From assembly GCF_008905045.1 (NCBI RefSeq), contig NZ_VWMY01000048.1, positions 31,528 to 95,527 of the forward strand: a DNA stretch of 64,000 nucleotides. The letters run 5' to 3'. The notes below the pieces were generated by a model. That model was given only the letters and a program-made list of their open reading frames with translations. It was not told where the DNA came from and searched no databases. Positions 1 through 7,745 of this stretch are shown piece by piece. The DNA is from Streptomyces albicerus. Lineage in GTDB: Bacteria; Actinomycetota; Actinomycetes; Streptomycetales; Streptomycetaceae. A program made the position numbers and the translations under genes. Within the stretch, counting starts at the first letter, position 1; the number at the start of each line of letters is the position of its first letter.

Positions 1-367
1 GTTCCGTCGCGGGGGCCAGGATCACGCCGTCGACCTGGTGGATCATGTCGGCGAGCAACTCGTCCTCTCGGTCGCTGCTCTCGTCGCTGTTGGCGAGCAG
101 GATCCGGTAGCCCTGGCCCCGGGAGGCCGATTCCATGCCTTTCACTACGGCGGCGAAGTACGGGTTCGTGATGTCGGGGACCACGACGCCGATCATGTGG
201 GTACGGCCGGATTTCAGTGACTGCGCGGCGACGCTGGGCCGGTAGCCCAGTTCGTCGACGGCCGCCTGGATGGCCTCCGCGGACCGGACGCGCTGGCCGC
301 GCAGATGCCGCGAGACCGTTGCGGCGGAGACACCGGCGCGGGCAGCTACGTCGTGGATGGTGCTCAC
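1..367 (-). CDS. LacI-family transcriptional regulator, 5' part (runs off the window)
   Basis: About 122 N-terminal residues are visible. They open with a LacI-type helix-turn-helix (IHDVAARAGVSAATVSRHL region, residues 4-22), a hinge (YRPSVAAQSLKSGRT), and the start of the periplasmic-binding-protein-like effector domain (GVVVPDITNPYF, then DGVILAPATE at the window edge). The start is the GTG at 367, which places the HTH at the extreme N terminus as is normal for the family. Members repress carbohydrate genes and release DNA on binding a sugar. The target genes lie outside the window or are unknown. A LacI-type palindrome 22 bp upstream of the start suggests autorepression. Confidence 0.9.
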   Translation of the reverse strand, partial: MSTIHDVAARAGVSAATVSRHLRGQRVRSAEAIQAAVDELGYRPSVAAQSLKSGRTHMIGVVVPDITNPYFAAVVKGMESASRGQGYRILLANSDESSDREDELLADMIHQVDGVILAPATE

Positions 368-388
368 TGCGATCTCCCGTTGCCGTAC

Positions 389-402
389 TGAAACCGTTGT
401 CA
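389..402. promoter_or_regulatory. LacI-type operator upstream of the LacI gene
   Basis: The 14-mer TGAAACCGTTGTCA matches its own reverse complement at 10 of 14 positions and has the central CG typical of LacI-family operators. It lies in the leader of the regulator gene at 1-367, so autoregulation is the simple reading. Inferred from symmetry and position only. Confidence 0.5.
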
Positions 403-1145
403 GAGAACGATTGCAGTGGCGTGAACCAGACGTCAATGGCCAGTAAGCACTTTTCTTATCCGTTACCGGCAAGGCGCCGGTCCCCTTCTGCGCCTCCGAG
501 GCCGAGGCCAGCCAGGAACTTGGCAGGCCGTACCGCGCCGGCCGCGAAAGGAGAAGCGGCTGCGCACACCTGCATCGCCTGATCACAGAGCGGGAACCGG
601 CTTGCCGTCGGAGCAGCGAGGCCGAGCATGCCGATGCTCCAGATGCAGCAGCCTTGTCGCGGACCTGCAGCGTGTTGCAGATGAGCCGCATGAGGAGGTA
701 CGGACCCATGAGCCAGGCGGTCTCCTGCATCAACTCGGCGGCAACCACCGGGGACGTTGCGCACGGCGGCCAGCCCGCTCGACAGGCGGCGCCGAAGCCG
801 CGGCGGGTCCCGCGACCTCGACGGTTCCCCCGAGGTCGCGGGCCAGCCCGGCAAGCCGTCGGTGGATCCGTTGCCCACCACCCGCGCCCGCAATGCCGCA
901 GTGACACGAGGGGACATCCAGGGCAGGGCCTCGACCTCCATCAACAAGGGCGAATCACGTCGGCAGTCGCCGCGATCGTCTCCGCTTCCGGTTCCGTGGC
1001 AGGGGAGAGCATGGCCGACGCGCTGCGCGAAGTCTGAGGCCGGGCTTCGGTGGCTTTCCACGGTCACCGTCCGCGTGTTGCGCGACGGTACTGGACCGGG
1101 TCGCCGATCGCCGCCCCAAGTCCCGCGAAGGCTGGCATGCATGGG
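403..1145. other. gene-free spacer, probably decayed coding DNA
   Basis: About 740 bp without a convincing gene between the LacI regulator and the reductase. Open frames exist on both strands but none has a family motif, and their composition looks like overlap of unrelated frames. A short forward stretch ending at the TGA at 1035-1037 (ending SMADALREV) reads like a protein C terminus, so an eroded gene is possible. No RNA gene or repeat was recognised. Confidence 0.4.
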
Positions 1146-1973
1146 TCACGCCCCCGTGGCCGCCTTGGCGATCGACCTCACCCGGCGGTCGAACTCCCGG
1201 TTGAGTAGCGGCATCAACACACTGCCGAACCGCGCCAGCGCCCGTGTGCCCGTGTCCGGGCAGATCACGAAACGCCGGCGGTCGATCCCTGCCATGATCG
1301 CCGCCGCGACCTTCTCCGCGGTCAACGGTTTGATCGTTCCGCCGACCGCCCGGGTCTCCTCCGGCTTCCACTGGTTCTCCTCGGCGAGTTGCGGGGTGTC
1401 CACGTCCGGTGGGAAGACGACACCGACGTGCACTCCGCGCGGCGTCAGCTCGGCCCGTATCGACTCCATCAGCCCGCGAACGGCGAACTTGGCCGGTCCG
1501 TAGGCGCTGTAACCGAAGATCCCGATCAGCCCGGCGGCGGAGGACACCGCGACCACGCTGCCCCGCCCGCGCTCCACCATGCCCGGCACCACGGCCCGCA
1601 GGGCGTGCAGCGTCCCGAAGTAGTCGACCTCGATCATCTCTCGGAAGACCTCGTCGGACAGCTCCAGGAAGTGCCCGGGGCGAGCAAGCCCCGCCGACGT
1701 GACAAGGATGTCGCAGGGCTGTCCCTGCTCCTCCTCAAGCTCGGTGATGGCGAGGGTCAGGGCCGCCTGATCGGCCACGTCGGCCGCCCGCGCGGAGGCC
1801 GACAGCTCCGTCGCCGCCGCCTCCAGACGGTCCCGTCCCCGCGCGATCAGGGACACCTTCGCGCCCCGCTCCGCGAGCAGCCGGGCCGTGGCCAGGCCGA
1901 TGCCGCTCGACCCACCGGTCACGATCACATGGGCCGAACTGACGTCCAGGGAACGTGCATTCCTCAAGATCAT
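1146..1973 (-). CDS. SDR-family reductase, 3-ketodihydrosphingosine-reductase-like
   Basis: A classical short-chain dehydrogenase of about 275 residues. It has the Rossmann motif TGGSSGIG near the N terminus, an SAG motif after the fourth strand (LVTSAGLA), the catalytic Ser in VAVSSAAG and the YxxxK pair in YGPAKFA. The stretch VVFPPDVDTPQLAEEN is characteristic of the 3-ketosphinganine reductase branch, which reduces a 3-keto lipid with NADPH. The C-terminal region (RFGSVLMPLLNREFDRRV) could be an amphipathic membrane-contact segment. The start at 1973 is preferred over the in-frame ATG at 2003 because the homologous region begins soon after it. No clear operon partner: the next gene on this strand is a pseudogene. 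A real sphingolipid role in this organism is unproven. Confidence 0.85.
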   Translation of the reverse strand: MILRNARSLDVSSAHVIVTGGSSGIGLATARLLAERGAKVSLIARGRDRLEAAATELSASARAADVADQAALTLAITELEEEQGQPCDILVTSAGLARPGHFLELSDEVFREMIEVDYFGTLHALRAVVPGMVERGRGSVVAVSSAAGLIGIFGYSAYGPAKFAVRGLMESIRAELTPRGVHVGVVFPPDVDTPQLAEENQWKPEETRAVGGTIKPLTAEKVAAAIMAGIDRRRFVICPDTGTRALARFGSVLMPLLNREFDRRVRSIAKAATGA

Positions 1974-2082
1974 GCGCTGAACAGTAGCGGCGGCCGACCG
2001 CAAAACGCCGTCCGAGCTGGTAGAACGCTCTTACTCACGGCGGGCGTACCAGAGTTCGGTCTGCTGGGCCAAGGCTGGGCCG

Positions 2083-2959
2083 CTAGGTCACCGAAGCGAA
2101 GACCGCCGCCGAACCCGTCGTATCGACCGCGAAGTCCTCATGACCGCTGCGGTGCGCGGACTCCGATAGCCCCGCCAACTGCCGCTCTGTCAGGAAGAAG
2201 TCGAGTGCGCCGGTGAAGTAGTACTCCAGTGTCGCGGCATCGAACTCCTCCCACTGAGCCGCGCGCCGCGCCAGCTCGGCGGCCTCGGTCTTCGCCAGAT
2301 CCCGCGCCGCAAGCAGAGCGCCGTGGACCTCTCGCACCATGTGCGGTGCCTGCGCGGCCACGTCGCGACGGACCGTCCACACTCCGAACACGAAAGGCAG
2401 GCCGGTCCACTGCTTCCACAGCGCTCCCAGGTCGTACACGTGCTGTCCGTCACGTGCGACCCGGTCCACCACGTAACGCAGCGCCAAGCCGCCGGTGAGC
2501 ACCGCCGCGTCCGCCACATGCAGCATGTCGTCAAGTCCTCGGAGAAGTGACGTACCGCGGGCATTCCATCTCCTGCTGTTCCAGGAGCAGTTGGGCCAGC
2601 CGACCGCAGGTCGGACTGCCCGACGCGATCGCGACGGTCCGGCCCTCCAGTTCCACGATCGGTACCTCGCGACGATCGCGCACGACAAGACCGGCCCGTC
2701 ACTGCCCGTGCCGATACCCGGCAAGAGCACCAAGTGGTCACACGGAGCAGTTACTCCGCCACCGGCACCGCCGCAATGTCGAGGTCTCCGGCCAGCAACC
2801 GTCATGCCAGTGCGTCCGGAGTGTCCTCGACCAGGTCGATATTCAGCAACGCCGCGGTCCTGGCCAGCTCCCAGAACAGGGGGGGACGCAGTTCAGGAAG
2901 CCGGTGCGGCCCACGCGCGGGCGTCCCAGCCGTCGGGCCCGTTCCTCAGCAGTGTCCAC
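2083..2959 (-). pseudogene. mqnA: broken mqnA-like chorismate dehydratase gene
   Basis: Reading minus from a GTG at 2959, the pieces match MqnA/MqnD-type proteins in order: RPRVGRTGFLNCVPPLFWE, then LLNIDLVEDTPDALA, then LAGDLDIAAVPVAE, LLPGIGTGSDGPVLSCAIV, DDMLHVADAAVLTGG, VYDLGALWKQWTGLPFVFG and EEFDAATLEYYF. MqnA dehydrates chorismate in the futalosine route to menaquinone. The gene is broken by a TGA after DALA, a TAA after VAE and frameshifts around 2530-2680. Its span (about 292 codons) equals a full-length family member, so decay is by point mutation and not by truncation. An intact copy elsewhere is expected but cannot be checked here. Confidence 0.8.
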
Positions 2960-3096
2960 ACCCGGCACCATATGCCCGGCGGATCAGACACTGTTCCGTG
3001 TGCTGCCGGACGATGCCGTCTCCTCGATCCACGGCTTGGTGCCGTGGCAGCGGTCTACCGGAAGGTCACCGACGCCACCGCCAGCACCACGAGGCG

Positions 3097-4041
3097 TCAC
3101 AGTCTGCGGCGCGCGGAGGCGATGGGCACGGGGGCCACTCCTTCGACGACCGTGTTGCTGAGGGTGCCCAGGCCCTGGGCCGTGATGGTGACGGTGTCGC
3201 CGGGCTCCAGGGGCGACGGTTCGAACACCCGGTGGCGGCCCCAGAGTTCGGCCAGGCATCCGCCGTTGCCGCAGGTACCGGAGCCCAGGACGTCGCCCGG
3301 GCGGACCCAGGTACCTCGTGAGGCGTAGGCGACCATCTCCTCGAACGTCCAGGCCATGTTGGCGAGGGTGTCCTGGCCGACCCTCTCGCCGTTGACGTCC
3401 ACCGTGAGTTTGAGGTCCAGGAAGCCGTCGGCGTCACGGTAGGGCTCGAGTTCCTCAGCGGTGACCAGCCACGGGCCGAGGGTGGTGGCGGTGTCCTTGC
3501 CCTTGGCCGGGCCGAGTTTGACCCTCATCTCCTGGCCTTGCAGGTCGCGGGCGGACCAGTCGTTGAGGACGGTGTAGCCGATGATGTGGTCCCGTGCCTG
3601 CTCGGGAGTCAGGTCCCGCCCGGCTCGTCCGACGACGGCGGCCACTTCGAGTTCGAAGTCGAAGCGTCGGCAGCCAGGCGGCATGGGGACGTCGTCGAAG
3701 GCACCGATCATCGCGTACGGGTTGGTGAAGTAGAACGCGGGCCGGGCGAACCACTCCTCGGGCACGGTGTCGCCGTATCCCTCCGCGACGCCCGCGACAT
3801 GGCCCTCGAATGTCATGAAGTCCCGTACGGTCGGCGGCTGGATCGGCGGCAGCAGCCGGACCTCGGCGAGGGAGAGGGGCCGCGATCTGGTCAGGGCCCG
3901 GGCGCCGGCGGCCCGCAGGTCGCTCTCGCCGGCCTCGATAAGTTCCAGCAGGCCGGCGCCGTGGTCGAAGGGATGGGCCCGGTCGTCGATGACGACTCCG
4001 GAGTGCTGCTGCCCGTCGTGGAGGAAGGTCGCGTACTTCAT
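3097..4041 (-). CDS. fumarylacetoacetate hydrolase family protein
   Basis: A 314-residue FAH-fold enzyme (MKYATFLHDG start). The family cleaves C-C bonds of acyl-pyruvates or isomerises and hydrates related diacids in aromatic catabolism, using a divalent metal held by acidic residues. Visible landmarks: RDFMTFEGHV, FDFELEVAAVVG (metal-ligand Glu pair), GYTVLNDWSARDLQ and VLGSGTCGNGGCLAE. The start at 4041 overlaps the stop of the upstream MFS gene by 4 bp (ATGA), so the two are translationally coupled. A role in degrading or detoxifying the substrate exported or imported by that transporter is inferred. The substrate is unknown. Confidence 0.9.
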   Translation of the reverse strand: MKYATFLHDGQQHSGVVIDDRAHPFDHGAGLLELIEAGESDLRAAGARALTRSRPLSLAEVRLLPPIQPPTVRDFMTFEGHVAGVAEGYGDTVPEEWFARPAFYFTNPYAMIGAFDDVPMPPGCRRFDFELEVAAVVGRAGRDLTPEQARDHIIGYTVLNDWSARDLQGQEMRVKLGPAKGKDTATTLGPWLVTAEELEPYRDADGFLDLKLTVDVNGERVGQDTLANMAWTFEEMVAYASRGTWVRPGDVLGSGTCGNGGCLAELWGRHRVFEPSPLEPGDTVTITAQGLGTLSNTVVEGVAPVPIASARRRL

Positions 4042-5651
4042 GCCCGGGTCCCCTCGGGCTCGATGACCGGTGCTTCGGTCTTCTCGGGAGCGCCGCTGCC
4101 ACCGGTCCGGACGCCCAGGAAGACGGCGGCGATCGCGGCGGCGACCACGCAGGCGATCGCGGTGAGGACGAGTCCGTTGTTGTAGCCGTCGGCGAGAGCG
4201 CGTTCGGTGAGCGGGGCGAGTTTGGCGCTGAGCGGGCCGAGTTCGGCGGTGTGCAGGGCGAGGGGTCCGCCCGCGTCGAGTACGGCGGTGGCGGTGCCGT
4301 GTTCGGCGGGTGTGAGTCCCGCGTCGGCCAGGCTGCCCGTCAGCTGGCTGGTGGCCATGCCGAGGGCGACGGCGCCGACAATGGCCGGGCCGAGGGTCTG
4401 GCCGAGGTCGCGGACCAGGCTGGTGGTGGCACTGGCCATGCCGGTGAGGCTGGGTGGTACGACGTTGACGGCGGCAGCGGTGATCGCGGCGACGACCAGG
4501 CCGAAGCCGACGCCGTTGAGAACCAGCGGGCCGAGCAGCGGCACCAGGCCGCTCTCGTGGATCGGCACCGCGCGCAGCCACAACTGTGCGGCGGCCAGCG
4601 CCGTGAAACCGGTGACGAGCATCGGGCCGGGGCCGACCCTGTGCAGCAGCCGGACCAGAAGCGGCCAGATGAACGGAGTGATGCCCTGGATCACCAGGAA
4701 GGGCACCGCGGCCTCCAGCGGACTCTTGTGCTGGATCACGCCGAGCCGGATGCTCAGGTCGTATGCCCCGCCCAGGAAGCCGAACATGCCGATGACCGCC
4801 ATCGCGGCCGAGGCGGCGAAGGCCGGGATGCGGAAGAGCTCCAGGCGCAGCATCGGCGAGGCACTGCGGTTCTCGGCCCGGACGAAGGCAGCGAGCAGTA
4901 CGGCCGCGGCGACGAAGGAGAAGACGACGGGAGCCGAGCCCCAGCCGTCCGAAGGGCCCTGGATGATGCCGTACAGCAGGGCCAGCAGCGACAGCGCGAT
5001 GGTGATCTGTCCCGGCCAGTCCAGGGAGCGGCCCTCGGGGGCGCTGGACTCGCCGGTCAGCAGCCACGCCGCTGCCGCCACCCCGAGCGCGAGCAGCCCG
5101 GTGACGGCGAACGCCCAGCGGAAGGAGGCGTGTTCGACGATGCCGCCGGAGAGCAGCGGGGCGATGAACGCGCCGAGGGACAGCGCGGTGGTCCACGAGG
5201 CAAGGGCGCGGGCCCGGGCGGCAGGCGTCGGCGTACTCGCGATGATCACGGCCAGCGAGGCGGGGAAGAGGGCCGCGGCGCCGATGCCCGAGAGGGCCTG
5301 ACCGGCGATCAGCTGGCCCGCGGTGTCGGAGGTCGCGGAGACCGCGTAGCCGACGGCGGCCAGCAGCGCGCCGCCCACCAGCAGTTTCTTACGTCCGTAC
5401 AGGTCACCGAGGACGCCGAAGGTGAGCGCGAGCACGGCGGCCGGGACGAGGAACGCGTCGCTGATCCAGGTCAGTTCGGCGCCGGACGCCTGAAGTGAGC
5501 GCTGCATGACACCGTTGATCGCGGCGGGCAGCACCAGGCCGATCTGGGCCAGGCAGACCGCGAGGCAGCCGGCGATGATCGTTGCGGTGTGCCGGGGCGG
5601 CGGCGCGTCGGATGGAGCGGCGGGTGGGTCATAGGCGGGGCTGGAGACCAT
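4038..5651 (-). CDS. MFS transporter, DHA2 (EmrB/QacA) type
   Basis: A 537-residue integral membrane protein with the hydrophobicity of a 14-helix drug:proton antiporter. Motif A is present after the second helix (GVLGDLYGRKKLL), and motif-C-like sequence follows (GIGAAALFPASLAVI). DHA2 proteins export lipophilic compounds using the proton gradient. The gene is first in a unit with the FAH-family enzyme, whose ATG overlaps its stop. The hydrolase at 5706 lies 54 bp upstream on the same strand, so all three may form one transcript controlled by the divergent TetR. That TetR/DHA2 arrangement is commonly an efflux-type circuit. Confidence 0.9.
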   Translation of the reverse strand: MVSSPAYDPPAAPSDAPPPRHTATIIAGCLAVCLAQIGLVLPAAINGVMQRSLQASGAELTWISDAFLVPAAVLALTFGVLGDLYGRKKLLVGGALLAAVGYAVSATSDTAGQLIAGQALSGIGAAALFPASLAVIIASTPTPAARARALASWTTALSLGAFIAPLLSGGIVEHASFRWAFAVTGLLALGVAAAAWLLTGESSAPEGRSLDWPGQITIALSLLALLYGIIQGPSDGWGSAPVVFSFVAAAVLLAAFVRAENRSASPMLRLELFRIPAFAASAAMAVIGMFGFLGGAYDLSIRLGVIQHKSPLEAAVPFLVIQGITPFIWPLLVRLLHRVGPGPMLVTGFTALAAAQLWLRAVPIHESGLVPLLGPLVLNGVGFGLVVAAITAAAVNVVPPSLTGMASATTSLVRDLGQTLGPAIVGAVALGMATSQLTGSLADAGLTPAEHGTATAVLDAGGPLALHTAELGPLSAKLAPLTERALADGYNNGLVLTAIACVVAAAIAAVFLGVRTGGSGAPEKTEAPVIEPEGTRA

Positions 5652-5705
5652 GTCTCCTCCTTGGAGTGGCCAGGGTAGCGGGCGGTCCGGGGAATGACCG
5701 GCGGC

Positions 5706-6653
5706 TCAGAAACCGGGGTGGGAACAGGCGAGCTGGGCCATGCGGCCGAACAGGCCTGGACCGTCGAGCGGGGGCAGGGAGGGGTCGAGCTCCCGGTAGA
5801 CGGTGTGCACGTTGACGGCGAGCCGTTCGCTCTCGTCCAGGTCGGCGAAGCGCCCGAGGCGGATGTCGTGTGCGGCGTCCATGACCGGCATTCCGGCGGT
5901 GAACCGGGCGGTGGCCTGCTCATGGACGTACTCGAGGTAGTCGCGGATGTCCCGGACCGCCTTCTTGGTGGTGACCGGTCCGTGTCCGGGCACGATGGTG
6001 TCGGCGTCGAGCCCGAGGAGCAGATCACAGGCGGCGAGCCAGTTGGCGAACGGCCCGTGCCATACGACGGGGGTGGCGCCGGCGAACACGATGTCGCCGG
6101 TGTAGACGACACGGTCCCGTGGCACGTGGACGATCGTGTCGCCGGCGCTGTGTGCGGGGCCCACGTCGATCAGGCGGACTTCCGTGCCGCCGACGTCCAG
6201 CCCCAGTTCGCCGTCGAAGACCCGGCCCGGCAGGACGGGTTCGATGCCGGCGTAGTCGAAGGCGCCGAAGATCCGGCGGGCGAAGCGCCCGGTGAGGCCC
6301 GGGGCGACGGTCAGCTGCCGCATCTCGGCCGGGCCCACCTGCCGCATGTCGGCCAGTGAGCCGCGGGCCGCGACGATCTCGGCTTGGGCCACGAGCTGGT
6401 TGCCGAACCAATGGTCGCCGTTGCCATGGGTGTTGACCACGGTCTCGATGGGCGCGGCGGCGGTCACGGGAGCCAACGCGTCGAGCATCTCTGCGGTCAG
6501 CCGCAGGTCGTAGAGGGTGTCGACGAGCAGGGACGCGCCCCGGCCGACGACCAGCCCGGCGTTGCTCATGCCCCAGCCGGCCCGGCTCGCGAGCCAGGCA
6601 TGACAGCCGTCACCGACCTCCACACGGCCCGCCGACGGGATTACGGAAGCCAC
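5706..6653 (-). CDS. metallo-beta-lactamase-fold hydrolase
   Basis: A 315-residue MBL-fold protein. Metal-site motifs: NTHGNGDHWFG (variant HxHxDH in which the second His is Asn), GPAHSAGDTIV (His ligand), YTGDIVF (bridging Asp) and VPGHGPV (last His). The fold hydrolyses esters, lactones or thioesters, and the exact substrate is not predictable. A GTG start at 6653 is chosen because AGGAGG lies 4 nt upstream; a longer reading to 6695 has no such site. It is the promoter-proximal gene of the unit with the MFS and FAH genes, and faces tandem operator-like repeats and a divergent TetR gene. Confidence 0.85.
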   Translation of the reverse strand: MASVIPSAGRVEVGDGCHAWLASRAGWGMSNAGLVVGRGASLLVDTLYDLRLTAEMLDALAPVTAAAPIETVVNTHGNGDHWFGNQLVAQAEIVAARGSLADMRQVGPAEMRQLTVAPGLTGRFARRIFGAFDYAGIEPVLPGRVFDGELGLDVGGTEVRLIDVGPAHSAGDTIVHVPRDRVVYTGDIVFAGATPVVWHGPFANWLAACDLLLGLDADTIVPGHGPVTTKKAVRDIRDYLEYVHEQATARFTAGMPVMDAAHDIRLGRFADLDESERLAVNVHTVYRELDPSLPPLDGPGLFGRMAQLACSHPGF

Positions 6654-6695
6654 GCTGCCTCCTGTCCGTGCCCCGCGAAAAACACGAGACGTCAA

Positions 6696-6730
6696 TCCAT
6701 CGATGGACTGGAGTCCACCAATGGTCTGGA
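6696..6730. promoter_or_regulatory. two tandem TetR operator-like repeats
   Basis: Two 17-bp direct repeats, 6696-6712 (TCCATCGATGGACTGGA) and 6714-6730 (TCCACCAATGGTCTGGA), match at 14 of 17 positions. The first contains a perfect 12-bp palindrome (TCCATCGATGGA), and TGGACTGGAGTCCA overlaps the pair. CTGGAGTCCA recurs just before the TetR start at 6792. Placement between the hydrolase/MFS unit and the TetR gene fits repression of both directions. Confidence 0.6.
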
Positions 6731-6791
6731 ATCTAGATCCGACTCCTCGAAGAGGTCAAGAGGCGTGCAGCGCTGTGCTGTACTGGAGTCC

Positions 6792-7424
6792 ATGAAGATC
6801 CCGGACGCAGGAGCGGCTCCCCCGCCCGAGGCACCGGCCCCCGGGCGTCGCGAGCGCAAGCGCCGCCAGATCCGCGATCAGCTGTACGAAGCGGCAGTGG
6901 GACTGTTCGTCGACCAGGGCTACGAGGCGACGACCATGGACCAGATCGCGGATGCCGCCGATGTCGCCCGGGCCACCGTCTTCAACCACTTCTCGCAGAA
7001 GGTCGGCTTCCTGGAGGAGTGGGGCGCCCGCCGCCGGGCGCGGGTCGCGGCCATCCTCGGCCAGGAGCACGCGGAGGACCTGCCGGTCGATGAGCGGCTC
7101 AGGCGCTATCTGCGGGAGATGGCCGAACTCAACGTCGCCTCCCGCGCGGAGACCACCGTCCTGATGGACGCCTCCGCGCGGTTCGGCCGGCTGCTGCAGG
7201 ATCCGTCACTCGAGATCGAACTCACGAAGATCGTCGAAGAGGGGCAGCGGCGCGGCGAGATCCGGCGGACGGTCGACTCCGCCCAGGCCGGCGCCCTGCT
7301 CGCGGCCTGCTACTTCTCCTCCGTACTGCGCTGGATCCGGGAGGAGCCGCCGCCCTTCGACCTGCTCCTCAGCCTCGAAGCCACGCTCGACATCGTTCTG
7401 CGGGGCCTGCTCACCTCCGGATGA
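6792..7424 (+). CDS. TetR-family transcriptional regulator
   Basis: A 210-residue TetR repressor. The N-terminal HTH reads MDQIADAADVARATVFNHF near residues 40-60, preceded by basic RRERKRRQIRDQLYEAA. The rest is the all-helical ligand and dimerisation domain. ATG at 6792 is chosen so the HTH sits at the usual distance from the N terminus; the frame is open far upstream but only as overlap with the divergent hydrolase. It lies divergent to the MBL hydrolase-MFS-FAH unit and the tandem repeats at 6696-6730, so it likely represses that unit and itself. The ligand is unknown. Confidence 0.92.
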   Translation: MKIPDAGAAPPPEAPAPGRRERKRRQIRDQLYEAAVGLFVDQGYEATTMDQIADAADVARATVFNHFSQKVGFLEEWGARRRARVAAILGQEHAEDLPVDERLRRYLREMAELNVASRAETTVLMDASARFGRLLQDPSLEIELTKIVEEGQRRGEIRRTVDSAQAGALLAACYFSSVLRWIREEPPPFDLLLSLEATLDIVLRGLLTSG

Positions 7425-7745
7425 GCGGCACGGGCGCGATACGGCCGCACCCCGCGGTGAGAGCGGGTTTGGCGACCCTCGACGGCAACACCAAGGTGCG
7501 CGGCAACGGCATTGCCGGTGGTCAGCGACTCGGCCCGTGGCGTGCCGTGGTGTTGGCCGTCTTCAGCAACGGCAGCGGCACCGTCCCCTACACCACCCGC
7601 GGCACCGGTGACCACACCCTCCGCACCGGCTCCCGCGCGTACACCGTGGGCGCCAACGAGAACGGCACCCGCCGGCAGGCCGGCTGCTCCCGCGCCGGAT
7701 GCAACCGCGCCTGACCCGATGCCGCCGGTACAGCGACTCGTGCAC
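7425..7745. other. spacer without a supported gene
   Basis: About 320 bp between the TetR stop and the 3' end of the fucosidase relic. A forward open frame (7421-7714) overlaps the TetR stop but has no family motif and repetitive G/T/R-rich composition, so it is not called. No hairpin followed by a T-run was seen. Confidence 0.4.

Noticed and set aside
7421..7714. 98-codon ORF overlapping the TetR stop
   Set aside because: No ribosome site, repetitive composition and no recognisable family; left as spacer.
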